A DNA stretch of 64,000 nt, from the NCBI GenBank assembly GCA_026122225.1, contig JANEZZ010000972.1:124001-188000 (forward strand), in the 5' to 3' direction. Below the pieces are notes generated by a model. It had not been told where the DNA came from. It worked only from the letters and a program-made list of their open reading frames with translations, and did not search any database. Source of the stretch: Heloderma charlesbogerti (lineage: Eukaryota; Chordata; Lepidosauria; Squamata; Helodermatidae). Shown here in pieces: positions 40,655-50,384 of the stretch. The first letter of the stretch is position 1, and every line of letters begins with the position of its first letter. The position numbers and the translations under genes were made by a program.

Positions 40655-41832
40655 TTATTGAAGACAGAAACAAAATTCAAAGTGATCTTGATAGACTGGA
40701 ACACTGGGCAGAAAACAACAGAATGAAATTTAATAGGGATAAATGCCAAGTTCTGCACCTAGGAAAAAGAAACCAAATGCACAGTTACAAGATGGGGGAT
40801 ACGTGGCTCAACAACACTACAAGTGAGAAGGATCTTGGAATTGTTGTCGATCACAAGCTGAATATGAGCCAACAATGTGATGTGGCTGCAAAAAAGGCCA
40901 ATGCTCTTTTGGGCTGCATTAATAGAAGCATAGCTTCCAAATCCTGGGAAGTACTAGTTCCCCTCTACTCAGCACTGGTTAGGCCTCATCTGGAGTACTG
41001 TGTCCAGTTCTGGGCACCACATTTTAAAAAGGGAAGGGAAGGGAAGGTTCCTCCTGTGCAAGCACTGGGTCATTATTGACCCCTAGAGGGACACCACTTA
41101 CACTGGTGTTTTCATGACAGACTATAGCAGGGTGGTTTGCCATTGCCTTCCCCAGTCGTGACTACCTTTCCCCCAGTAAGCTGGGTCCTCATTTTACCGA
41201 CCTCAGAAGGATGGAGGGCTGAGTCAACCTGAGCCGGCTACCCGAGACCCAGCTTCCACTGGGATCGAACTCAGGTCGTGGGGAGAGTTTCGGTTGCAAT
41301 ACTGCCACTTACCACTCTGCGCCACACGAGACTCTAAGAAGGATTTTAAGAAGGATGCAGACAAACTGGAGAGGGTTCAGAAGAGGGCAATGAAGATGAT
41401 CAGGGGACTGGAAACAAAGCCCTATGAAGAGAGACTGAAAGAGCTGGGCAGGCTTAGCCTTGAGAAGAGAAGACTGAGGGGAAATATGATAGCGCTCTTC
41501 AAGTACTGGCAAGGTTGTCCCCTAGAGGAAGGCCAGGATCTCTTCTTGCTCATCCCAGAGTGCAGGACATGGAATAACGGGCTCAAGTGACAGGAAGCCA
41601 GATTCCGGCTGAGCATCAGGAAAAATTTCCTGACTGTTAGAGCAATACGACAATGGAACCGATTAACTGGGGAGGTGGTGGGCTCTCCCACAATGAAGGC
41701 GTTCAAGATGAGGCTGGACAGTCATCTGTCAGGGATGCTCTGGCTTGGATTCCTGCACTGAGCAGAGGGTTGGACTCGATGGCCTTGTAGGCTCCTTCCA
41801 ACCCAACTATTCTATGATTCTATGATTCTGTG
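40655..41832 (+). mobile_element. CR1 LINE, RT C-terminal region to 3' end
   Basis: The longest LINE piece here. The first part encodes about 125 residues of the CR1 ORF2 reverse-transcriptase C-terminal region ('NRMKFNRDKCQVLHLG', 'WLNNTTSEKDLGIVVDHKLN', 'LVRPHLEYCVQFW'). After a SINE insertion at 41045-41333 it resumes with 'LERVQKRAMKMIRGLETKPY' and 'AIRQWNRLTGEVVGSP'. It ends in TTCTATGATTCTATGATT near 41828. The catalytic Asp-Asp part lies upstream and is absent; a stop breaks the frame at about 41588. It cannot act on its own. Confidence 0.92.
41045..41333 (-). mobile_element. tRNA-derived SINE nested in CR1
   Basis: The minus-strand head is CTCGTGTGGCGCAGAGTGG with B box GAGTTCGATCCC, then 'GCCGGCTCAGGTTGACTCAG', 'GGTCGGTAAAATGAGGACCC' and a tail ending in CCTT repeats. 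ATTTTAAAAAGG on the left and ATTTTAAGAAGG on the right (12 bp, one mismatch) look like the target duplication. Confidence 0.85.
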
Positions 41833-41915
41833 ATCCCTGTACTGACTAACAGGACTCAGTTTAGAGCAGGACAGCAAGACCCATGAAGTCCAGAATGTAA
41901 AATTACTGAACCACC

Positions 41916-42451
41916 TGGCGGGAGAGCCCTGGCGGCCTCTTACAGTAGACTCCAATAGCCAACTCAAGACACAGACGGAAGGTTTCTTTTCAAGCTTTAA
42001 TCCTTTTACAACTTAATGACTCTTTCCGATGCTAATCACCAGCGACTAAGCAAGGAACAGCAGAGTGGTCTATGCGCCGAGTAGGCAGTTGATCCCCGTT
42101 TGAAGGAGAGTCACTTGAAGACCCTGAACTTATGGGCTAGGGAGAGATCCTCCCTCTTTCCCTTGGGTCCACGGGAGGCGGCCGTTGCTTGCGCGCCAAA
42201 TGGGCGCTACACCTCCTTTCTGCGCCCTCCATTGCTTGTCGCTCTTTGCGTCTGCGTCGAGCGTCCAGCAAGCCCCCTCCTGCACTTTCTCACTGCCAGG
42301 ACCGCTATCTATCTCAGGAATGCCAGCAGGAGGAATCTCTGCCAGCTGCTGTGCCTGTGAGGGATGAGCTGGCTCCTCTCCCACGGATTACTGATCCTCC
42401 TCAGAATCAGAACTGCTCTGGGGTTCCATCAGCTCAGTTTCCACCCTGACA
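41916..42451 (-). mobile_element. Solo LTR, Ty3/gypsy-like, with 5-bp duplication
   Basis: On the minus strand it runs TGTCAGGGTGGAAACTG... to ...GGGCTCTCCCGCCA, 536 bp. It is flanked by exact CCACC on both sides (41911-41915, 42452-42456). An ATTAAAGC signal lies near 41998 on the minus strand. It aligns with the LTR at 10452-10976 at roughly 75-80%. A 5-bp duplication with TG..CA ends is the standard mark of LTR-element integration. Confidence 0.85.
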
Positions 42452-42459
42452 CCACCACT

Positions 42460-42900
42460 GACACGAATGTGATAAATAAATTGCTAAAACCTGTGGTGCA
42501 AAGGTATTTCATTACAAAATGAGAAATGCTGAATCCACAAACACTGAAACATTATGTCATTGAGTCTCCCCTTATTCTGAAATGCTGGATCATTCAATTG
42601 GTGCCTCTCCTACTTCAAGGTTCATTCCGCTCTCCCCCCACCTCACCTAGTGACTGAAACATTTATATAGATTTGAACTCTTCCTGTAAGCGGAAAGAGA
42701 GCCGAATGAAACATAAATCTGTGCCCTTGTCATTTGCTGATTTAGTGCTGGGGCCTGATGTGATCAAGTGTTTTGCTCCTCTGTATTTTATCACTTGCGC
42801 TGTGTCAGTTTAATTTCCTCTCTCGGAAAGAGATCAATGGGAATGGGAAACTGCAGAGAACGTTGAATCCTTCTCACGGTGCTTTTCAGCCCCTACTTCT
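42460..42900. other. Repeat-poor island, candidate conserved non-coding DNA
   Basis: No repeat is recognised. The sequence around 42660-42830 is non-repetitive and moderately AT-rich with no open exon. Inference only. Confidence 0.35.
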
Positions 42901-43330
42901 TTGGGGGCAAACCTCTTGACTCCTGGAGTCATTCGTAAGATGGAATGTGTGAGATTGAAACATAACAGGAAATGTTCCATGGGAACCCATGGGACCACTG
43001 GTCAAAACCATGCCGGTGTATGGATCCAAGGCAGGGATCTGGAACCTCTAGCCAGCAACCTGATCTGGGCCACAGAGCTGTGAACTTAAGACAGTGCTGA
43101 GAGGAACTGCTGCTCCCAACACTGGCTGTGTTCCTTTCTCCAGGCCTCTCTCAGCACAGAGAAGGACAAAATGGGCAGGGCCGGGGGACAAAGACATCTG
43201 TGGGGGTGGCCATGTTCACTGACATCATCCAGTCCACAGTAGGCCTGGTGGGGGGCAATTTGCCCCCTGACTTAGGTTTTGCACCTCTGATCCAAGGCAA
43301 CATCAGAAGGACTGAGGCTGGGTGACCTGT
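42901..43330. other. No recognised feature
   Basis: Mixed sequence. Confidence 0.3.
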
Positions 43331-43334
43331 GTTC

Positions 43335-43435
43335 ATCTAGATGTTGCTAGACTCCAACCTCCATCATCCCTGATCATTGGCCATGCTGCCTGTAGCTGAT
43401 GGGGGTTGGAGTTGGAGTTGGAAAAACAACCTCTT
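43335..43435. mobile_element. hAT MITE fragment
   Basis: 'AGATGTTGCTAGACTCCAAC', then 'GGCCATGCTGCCTGTAGCTG' and 'GGGGGTTGGAGTTGGAG'. Confidence 0.6.
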
Positions 43436-43529
43436 TTGGACCACAGCTCAGGGGAGCTCTGCTTTTAAGCCTCAGTGACTTTAACATCTGACGCCCTCAG
43501 CCCTCCACTTGAAACACGGGGACATTACC

Positions 43530-43736
43530 CACATGTGGGGATGTGAGGGAGAAATGTGTGTGATTCATATTTTAGATGCGAATGTACCTAATTTTGCACT
43601 TTGGGATAGATGCACGAGCCAAAACTCAGTTATCCTTCGAAATTCAAACTTCTCCAAATTTGCAATGGAATCCAAAAACAGAAAGATCCTGCCTAAACAT
43701 GCATGAGATTTCACCTTAAGTGACAAAACAATAACT
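43530..43736. mobile_element. hAT-like element fragment (family of 7091)
   Basis: 'ATGTGAGGGAGAAATGTGTG', 'CCTAATTTTGCACTTTG', 'CAAAACTCAGTTATCCTTCG'. A GGGTGCAATCC-type element follows directly at 43739. Confidence 0.6.
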
Positions 43737-43738
43737 AA

Positions 43739-43810
43739 GGGTGCAATCCTATGCATGTTTAGACAGAAAAAAGTCCTACAATTCCCAGCATCCCCCAGCC
43801 AGCATAGCAA
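43739..43810. mobile_element. GGGTGCAATCC-type element fragment
   Basis: 'GGGTGCAATCCTATGCATGT', then 'AAAAAAGTCCTACAATTCCC', as at 30120. Confidence 0.55.
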
Positions 43811-44284
43811 CAGGCTTATCTGGGCATCCAGAAATTCCCTCTTCTACAAAGCCATTGAAGGTACAAAAGCCCTATCCGTTTTGGCATCTGGCCACCCCAA
43901 TTTTAAGGAAGGCCATGGGCCGGGGTGGGGGCTGAGATGAGCCTCCAGTACAGAGGTAGGCAGCTTGGTGTGTTCCCAGACACCTTCCTTAGCACCCACT
44001 GAGGTCCCCTGGCCTTCACAGTATTTTTTTTTTTAATTAACACATTTTCTTACTGGCAACAGGTGTGTGGTTTTTGTGGCGCTGAAAACTGTGGATTCAA
44101 AGGACTTGTTTAGCATGTTAAGGCTCAGACCCCACCTCTGCCTGGCATTCAGTCTTTTCGGCACATGACTTGTCCTTTGTCATGCCTCCCATGGCAGCCA
44201 TTTTGTGGCAGTGCCCAGGATGGATTCTCCAATTGCCAAATGTGCCTGCAGCCCCAAATGGCTGCCTACCCCATGTCTACATTG

Positions 44285-44400
44285 ATTGGCAGCAGGACCT
44301 CAGGAGGAGTGGGATATTTTCTAGCCCTACCCAGAGACGGCAGCAATTCAACCTGATAACCTTTGCATGCAAAGCTGGTGATCTACCACTGAGGGCCAAA
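44285..44400 (-). mobile_element. tRNA-Ala-like SINE fragment
   Basis: The minus-strand head has CTCAGTGGTAGATCACC, then TTTGCATGCAAAGG and B-box-like GGTTGAATTGC. Confidence 0.65.
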
Positions 44401-44631
44401 CTACACATGGAGTTAATCATGTGGTTTGATCCTGAGCCCACAAATAGTCAGGAGGGAAAGCTGCTCTGATGTAGGGGATAGAAGGGCTTTAACTGGGGCT
44501 GTCGGTCTCTGGGAAATCCAGTTCTTTTTTGGCCCAATAGAGTTCCGCAGTGTGTACTCTGCATCTGTGAGCTGAACTGCGGGTTATTCCCTGAACTCCA
44601 GGAACGTCATTGCGCGCATACCCCCCCCCGA

Positions 44632-44707
44632 AGGTTCTGCAGTTTGAGCAAATTACAGCTGAATTTGCGTAAATTCAGCTGAAATTGCACAAATTTCAGA
44701 ACCTTCC
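44632..44707. repeat. 76-bp imperfect palindrome
   Basis: AAGGTTCTG at 44632 pairs with CAGAACCTT at 44707, and CAGCTGAATTT with AAATTCAGCTG around a TGCGT centre. About 85% of the stem pairs. It probably lies inside a hAT-like element ending CATCACTA near 44866. Confidence 0.8.
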
Positions 44708-44959
44708 CCCAAAATGCATGCAATTCCTGGAAAATCCATGAACTGGCCTGACTCACTCCAGATTGAGTCAGGCACTTCAGTGGATGCCAAAACAAAGTCC
44801 AGGGGGGGCGAGCCTGGGAAAACACATTGAACTCCACCCCCCAAACAGATTTCTCCAACATCACTAGCTATAACCTCTCCCCACCCTGCCAGCTGTGTTC
44901 AAAATCACACACCCCATGCCTGCTCTTTGCATGAGTGGGCAGTGGCAAGGGGCAGGGTC

Positions 44960-45118
44960 GGCGGGGAGGTCCCATCTAGCTCAGCGTTATCAAAACTTGC
45001 TAGTAGCAGCTTTCCAGGGATTGGGGCAAGGGTCTTTCCCAGGCCTAACTGGAGTTATTGGGATTTGAACCTGGACGCTTCTTTCCAAACAGGCATACTG
45101 CCATTAAGTTACAGCCAA
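44960..45118 (-). mobile_element. tRNA-Ala-like SINE, diverged
   Basis: 'TCCCATCTAGCTCAGCG' tail, 'CTTTCCAGGGATTGGGGCAA' body, and on the minus strand a B-box-like 'CCAGGTTCAAATCCC'. Confidence 0.65.
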
Positions 45119-45334
45119 GAGGGATTTCAGGATGCATTTGCAGGATGTATTTGGGGCTACTGGGATGAAGAAGTAGGAATGGCTATTCTACGCACACATA
45201 TGATTTCATTCCTAATGCAAACTCAAGGGCCCTTGGGAGACAGAACACAGAAGTAAAGTGAAACATGGTAGTCTTTCTATTAGCAAAGCTGGAGATCCTA
45301 TTAGCAAAGCTGGTCCCAGGGCACAGTCTGAAGG

Positions 45335-45478
45335 CACAGGAGGCAGCCACCATGCTGAAGCTAAGCAGGTCTGGGTCTGGTCTGTTCTTGGAGGGGAGAC
45401 CACCTGGGAACCCCATGTAGCCACCTTGCGTTCCATGATGGAAGAAAGGTGGGATATAAATGCAATAAATAAATAAAA
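45335..45478 (+). mobile_element. 5S-rRNA-derived SINE with Sauria/BovB-like tail
   Basis: 'GCTGAAGCTAAGCAGGTCTG', 'GGAGGGGAGACCACCTGG' (5S box C-like region), then 'AGAAAGGTGGGATATAAATG' and an (AAAT) tail. Same type as 29750-29895. Confidence 0.78.
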
Positions 45479-45559
45479 TAAGATTAATTTTGGGTGGGGT
45501 ACAGTGACAAGAGAAGCCAAATTGGGTAGTATTACCTACTGGTTGGAGACCATATTTAA

Positions 45560-45580
45560 AAGAGAGAGAGAGAGAGAGAC
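45560..45580. repeat. (GA)n microsatellite
   Basis: About ten GA dinucleotides. Confidence 0.9.
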
Positions 45581-45689
45581 CCGCCCACCCAAGTTAGTTC
45601 CCATCTTGAGTTGTCAGAGAATCTGGTTTAATAACCAGGTTGCAAAAAAAAAAAATCCACAAGAGGGCAGTGTTGACAATGATTAAAGG

Positions 45690-46275
45690 ACGAAAAAGCT
45701 GAAAAGTAACAAGAGTTTGGGGAGTTTTCATCACATTTGTTCACATATTATTACTTAACAGGACAGCTACGCCCAGTTGGTTCTGTAAAGCAGCATGGGA
45801 CAGAACACAATAGCTTGCTTGTCTGTTAGGAAGCTTGTTAAGTTGCCCTTCTTTTGCAGCCCAGTTTCCAAGGTGGCTCAGATGATTTCATTCCCATGCC
45901 AAAGTTAAAATAGCACTGCCCTCTCCCAGCTCTCTGCTGTTTTTCAGCCACCTCTCTCCGCCTGTCTCTGTTTCAACACTAAGCTGATGTTTTGAATTAA
46001 ATATAGTTGGAGATGATGATAACGATGATTAGAACATCTTTTCCGTTAGGGCTTAATAAATACTAGGTTTATTTTAAAAGAAAATGCAACTGGTGTGTGG
46101 GGAGATTTTTTTCCCCACCCATTTCTAATATTGCTACATGGGATCATCCATAGAGCCATTTAGTTTAATATCTCATTCTGCTGTTCTTAATTATCATGAT
46201 GGGCATTTACTGTTATTAACTTTGGCACAAAACAAACATTCCTTTATATCCCTATCAAGCAGCTACATCTTTCTT
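45690..46275. other. Repeat-poor island, candidate conserved non-coding DNA
   Basis: Nearly 600 bp lack any repeat I recognise and are rich in TTAATT, ATGATTA and TTATTA words (e.g. 46000-46070 and 46170-46230). No coding frame. Among the unique stretches this looks most like a constrained enhancer-type element, but only alignment can show it. Confidence 0.4.
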
Positions 46276-46552
46276 CCCCCATGATTTTACTCCAAGATTG
46301 GTGCAGGGCCCAGCAGGGGGCCCAATCTGGACTGCGACCCTAGCCTGGGGGAAAGAGTTTAACCCCCTACCCTCCCTTTGCTAGGATCCCAACCTAGAGT
46401 AAAAAATGAAAACAAAAATCCAGCTGCCAGATATGTATGTGAAAGAATGTCTCTTTTGGCTCGTTGGCTATATTTTATGGTTTCAATTTGCTGTAAACCC
46501 ATCCTGGGACCTTTATGATTAATGGTGGTGTGCAAATCATTTAAACAATTAA

Positions 46553-46975
46553 GGGAGCAATCCTACTGGGAAAGGCAGCCATCTCCGAACTCGGAGGGGA
46601 CCACATATTCAAAGCAGGGCAGGTGGAGCACGGAGGTTGAGGGGATCCTCTCCTCCACGCTCCGCCCACCCTGCATTCATGAATAGAAGCCGATTTTGGC
46701 TGTCTAGCTATGAGACATCTGAGCAGGGGGGAGGATGGATGATGCATAGGAAGCATTGTACCAGCACTTCCACACTCCCTGCCCTTCCCCACCCCCAGGA
46801 ACACCCCTTTTTGTCCCACTCTGTGATGCTCACTGAGCACAGAGCCTAGGGACAATGTGCAACACCTTAGAGGTGGGGGGGGTTTCCAGGAACAGACCTT
46901 GGACCGCGGGCTCCGAGGTTGGTTCCTGAAAACCAAACAATCCTATGGCCATCTAACAGCCATAGGATTGTTCCC
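46553..46975. mobile_element. GGGAGCAATCC-family DNA element
   Basis: 423 bp with inverted ends GGGAGCAATCCTA and ATAGGATTGTTCCC. TTAA precedes it and TAAA follows, in line with a TTAA target. The left flank is AT-rich. Confidence 0.75.
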
Positions 46976-47029
46976 TAAATGAATAAATATAAATTAATAG
47001 TCCAGTGTAGCTGATTTCCAGTAGAACAC

Positions 47030-47355
47030 GTAAGAAGAGCCCTTGGATCAGACCAAGGATCCATCTAGTCCAGCATTCTGTTCACACTGTGGCCAACCAG
47101 GTGCCCATGGAAGCCCACAAGCAGGACATGAGTGCAACAGTGCCCTTTCACCCATGTTCCCCAGTAACTGATGTACATAGGCTTACTGCCTCTGATACTG
47201 AAGTTAGCATATAGCCAGCAAGACTAGTAGCCACTGATAGCCTCCTCCCCCTCCTCCAGGAATTTCTCTAGCCTCCTTTGAAAGCCATCCAAATTGGTGG
47301 CCATCACTACACCCTGTGGTAGTGAGTTCCACAGTTTAACTATCTGCTGTGTGTA
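47030..47355 (-). mobile_element. CR1-like LINE 3' end with ORF2 C-terminus
   Basis: The minus-strand frame shows 'QIVKLWNSLPQGVVMATNLD', then 'GFQRRLEKFLEEGEEAISGY' and a stop, the usual C-terminal end of CR1-group ORF2. The 3' UTR phrases follow as at 2529-2880. Confidence 0.8.
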
Positions 47356-47589
47356 TACAGACAACAACACCTTCATCATCCAAGATGTGGAGGAACCTCC
47401 TGCTGTTACGTGGCTGCTGGCCTCGAGCCTAACTTGACATGATATTAACCACAACATTAACCCTTACATGATTTTCTTCTTGTCAAATCAGACCTAGGTG
47501 GACTTTGGTCTGATCCTGCATAGGTTTTATGACAAAGCTGGGCTCATGCTGCAGTTGAATCACCCTCTGCCATGGCTGTTCATAATCCA

Positions 47590-48036
47590 TTATGGTTGGA
47601 GGAGAAATTGGTTTGATGCGCATCTTAAGGCAACCATACCTAATTCCACACTTTCAAATCAATACACGAACTGAAACTCTCAGTTATCCTTCCAAATTTG
47701 TACTCCTCCGAATTTCGCAGTGGAGATCACCTATCAAAACATGTGTACAAAAATGTGTCCCTTGGGAGAAGTGCACACGAAAATGCTCATGCTGGCGAAA
47801 ATAACATTCAAGAATGCATTATATGAGGGAAATTGCTAGAAGAAGAAAAAAGTGTGTATTAGGCAAAATTGTGTACAAAAATCACATCTTGGGAGAAATG
47901 CACACAAAAATGCATAGGAATTTTCATGCAAAAAAAGAGAAAATCTCTAAGTGCTGGATGAACCACATTCAAAATCTCCAAGCGCTGGAGAATGAGAAAT
48001 GGAAAGAAACTGAAATTGTTCAAAGTTGTCCATCCC
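47590..48036. mobile_element. hAT-like element (family of 7091) ending CATCCCTA
   Basis: 'CATACCTAATTCCACACTTT', 'ACTGAAACTCTCAGTTATCC', repeated 'GGGAGAAATGCACACAAAAA' blocks, right end 'GTTGTCCATCCCTA'. The left end is unclear. Confidence 0.65.
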
Positions 48037-48054
48037 TAGAATATGTGACATCAG

Positions 48055-48172
48055 TCATGTTGCTCGTGCCCTGCTTGTGGGTTTCTGGTCGACAGCTGGT
48101 TGGCCACTGTGTGAACAAAATGCTGGACTGGATGGACCCTTGGTCTTCTCCAGCAGGGCTCTTCTTATTGTC
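48055..48172 (+). mobile_element. CR1-like LINE 3' fragment
   Basis: 'GTGCCCTGCTTGTGGGTTTC', 'GTTGGCCACTGTGTGAACAA', 'CAGCAGGGCTCTTCTTATT'. Starts directly after the hAT-like element. Confidence 0.7.
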
Positions 48173-48174
48173 AC

Positions 48175-48775
48175 CCTTACAGCTGCACCAATCCATTTTG
48201 TGTGCATCTAGATTGAACTGAATTGATTCTTGAGGCAGCAAAAGGGCGGTAAGGAAGCTGATCAGTCGAGCATTATGTCAAAAGAGCCCTGAGCCAGCAA
48301 AATGACAAAGGCTGTGGGAGTTTTTGTTTTCATGAGCATACACCTGCCTGACCTTACCTGTTCTGAAACAAATCCCCCAAGAATGACACAATTTAGCCTC
48401 TCGTGCTTGGAAGGGATGTTGTAAGAGGAGACGCCAAGAGTGAAGTTCAAGGGCTTTTTGTGGCAATGCAAGCCCTTGCCTGCCTTAAACCCTGACAAGT
48501 TATCACACCATCCCTCCCACCTCTCCCTTTAGCCTTGAATGATGTTTTTCAGATGTCACAAGGTTGCAAGCGCAAACCCTTTATTGGGGGGGGGTCTCAC
48601 ACCTGAGGGCCTCAGCCTGCACCTTTGCAGTAAAACAACAGCTTTGACATAAATCCCTTTCTAAATCCCCAAAGACGAACACTGTAACTAATGCCAGCTT
48701 CATTTCAAGGGGAACCATCTGCCAAACCTGCTTTTGAACTGAAGCCTCCAGAGGTTTCTCTCTGGGGGCTTACCT
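48175..48775. other. No recognised feature
   Basis: Mixed, apparently unique sequence; a G run at 48587-48594. Confidence 0.3.
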
Positions 48776-48776
48776 T

Positions 48777-48777
<1 letters not shown>

Positions 48778-48820
<43 letters not shown>

Positions 48821-48822
48821 TC
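48778..48822. repeat. (TC)n-(AC)n microsatellite
   Basis: About fifteen TC then five AC dinucleotides. Confidence 0.97.
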
Positions 48823-48927
48823 TTCAGAGCTGTGAAATACTAAATGGGTCTTTTGAGTTGCGTTCATTTACCTGAGAAATGCAAAATGTCTCAAGAGATC
48901 TGTGATTAGTATTGCCTTGAGATGGTT

Positions 48928-49040
48928 TTCCCTAACCTGGGGTGTTGGGACTAAAATTCCCAGCATTCTGGACCATTGGCCATGTTGGCTGGGGCTGATG
49001 GGTGTTGAAGTCCACAGGGCTGCAAAGGCTGGTAAACATC
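48928..49040. mobile_element. hAT MITE fragment
   Basis: 'TTTCCCTAACCTGGGGTGTT', 'GGACCATTGGCCATGTTGGC', 'GGTGTTGAAGTCCACAGGGC'. Confidence 0.6.
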
Positions 49041-49263
49041 CAAAGTAGACTGAAAAAGGAGAGAAAACAGCTCAGGATGCAGAGCTTTTTATCTGTGGAA
49101 AGCTCACAAAGAAAATATTTCCGTAGAATCCAATTAAGGTCCTACATAGATTAGACCTATTGAAATGAATGGGACTTAAGTTAGTCATGACTAACTTGCA
49201 TGCTGAGATGTTTCTCTCCTTTGTTGAAATCCACAACAAAGCACCAGGTTCAGGAAAGACTGC

Positions 49264-49435
49264 CTTAATGGAAGGGCTGCCATAGCTCAGTGGTAGGGCT
49301 CATGCTTTGCTTTTGGAAGGTCGCAGGTTCAATCTCCATCATCAACAGGTAGGGCCAAGAAAGAGCCCTGTCTGAAACCCTGGAGACCCTCTGCCAATCA
49401 GAGCATTGTTCTGTATTCCTACATCAGATGTGTTG
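49264..49435 (+). mobile_element. tRNA-Ala-like SINE (first of a tandem pair)
   Basis: Head: CATAGCTCAGTGGTAGGG, then CATGCTTTGC, then B box GGTTCAATCTCC. Body: 'GTAGGGCCAAGAAAGAGCCC', 'CCCTGGAGACCCTCTGCCAA'. Confidence 0.8.
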
Positions 49436-49620
49436 GGCCGTAGCTCAGTGGTAGAGCTCATGCTTTGCATGCCGAAGTTCCCAGGTTCAATTCCTGCCAT
49501 CTCCAGGTAGGGCTGGAAAAGTCCCCTACCTAAAACCCTAGATATTTGCTCCCAGTCTCAGTAGACAATGCTGTGGTGGATAGACCAAGGGTCTGAGATG
49601 GAATCATTCATGTTCATATT
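49436..49620 (+). mobile_element. tRNA-Ala-like SINE (second of a tandem pair)
   Basis: Head: GCCGTAGCTCAGTGGTAGAG, CATGCTTTGCATGCC with a TGC at the anticodon position, and B box GGTTCAATTCC. This is close to tRNA-Ala(TGC) over about 72 bp and is followed by SINE body, not by a tRNA 3' end plus pol III terminator. Confidence 0.85.
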
Positions 49621-49654
49621 GCCCATGTTACCTGAAAGACCACATTCTCCCATT

Positions 49655-50030
49655 TAAGCCTGCCCAGGTTCTAAGATCTTTGGGGGATGCCCTTCTTTCG
49701 GGGTCACTATTGTCAGTGGCACATTTGGTGGGGACACAAGAGTGGGCCTTCTCGGTGGCCACTTCCAGGCTCTGGAACTCCCTGCTGAAGGAGGCTAGGA
49801 TGGCCCCCTCCCTGTTGTCCTTCTGCTGGCAGACAACAACATTTTTACTCAGGCAGGCCTTTGACCCAGTTGGTCCATTGCTGAAGGGGGGTTAATTGGT
49901 TGGGTAGGATTTATTTCTTTTATTGTGTGTTTTTATTGTGTGCTTTTATGTTATGTTGTGATTAAGATTATGTATTTCTGTATTTTACTGTTAGCTGCCT
50001 TGAGTGCCATTTTTGGCAGAAAGTGGGATA
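49655..50030 (+). mobile_element. L2-clade LINE 3' end
   Basis: The frame shows 'HLVGTQEWAFSVATSRLWNS', then 'LLRQAFDPVG', the L2 ORF C-terminus. A T-rich 3' UTR follows with 'GCTGCCTTGAGTGCCATTTT' and a (TGA)n tail at 50032-50047. Confidence 0.82.
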
Positions 50031-50384
50031 TAATGATGATGATGATGTCTTTTTATTAGTAGCTTTGAGGAAGGGACTGACTTGGATCAGGGTGCAAAAG
50101 CAGGTAAGCACTCAAAGTAGACCCCAAAAGGAGAGAAACATCTCAGGCTGCTGGAACGATGATTTTATTTGTAAAAAGCCCTCTGCATTTCAGCCTCTTT
50201 ATAAGGCCTTCTTTTGGGGTTATAAAAACATCTGCAGAAATTCTTATAACAGAATATCTCCTGCTATAATTCACTGGCAACTTCATGAATTGGATCAGGA
50301 CCATAGTGCTGGGAGAAGGGCTAATCCCTCCCCTTCCATGCCATTTTCCTGCCACTATTTGCCCTGTGAGTATAATCCTATGGA

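Noticed and set aside
40639..41079. Intact reverse-transcriptase gene
   Set aside because: Only the C-terminal region of CR1 ORF2 is present; the catalytic part is missing and a SINE interrupts it.
46553..46975. Firm piggyBac assignment from the TTAA-like flank
   Set aside because: The TTAA is imperfect on one side (TAAA) and the ends start GGG, not the usual CCC; superfamily left open.
49436..49509. Functional tRNA-Ala gene
   Set aside because: The head is tRNA-like but continues into a SINE body, has mismatches in the stems and sits in a tandem of SINEs.
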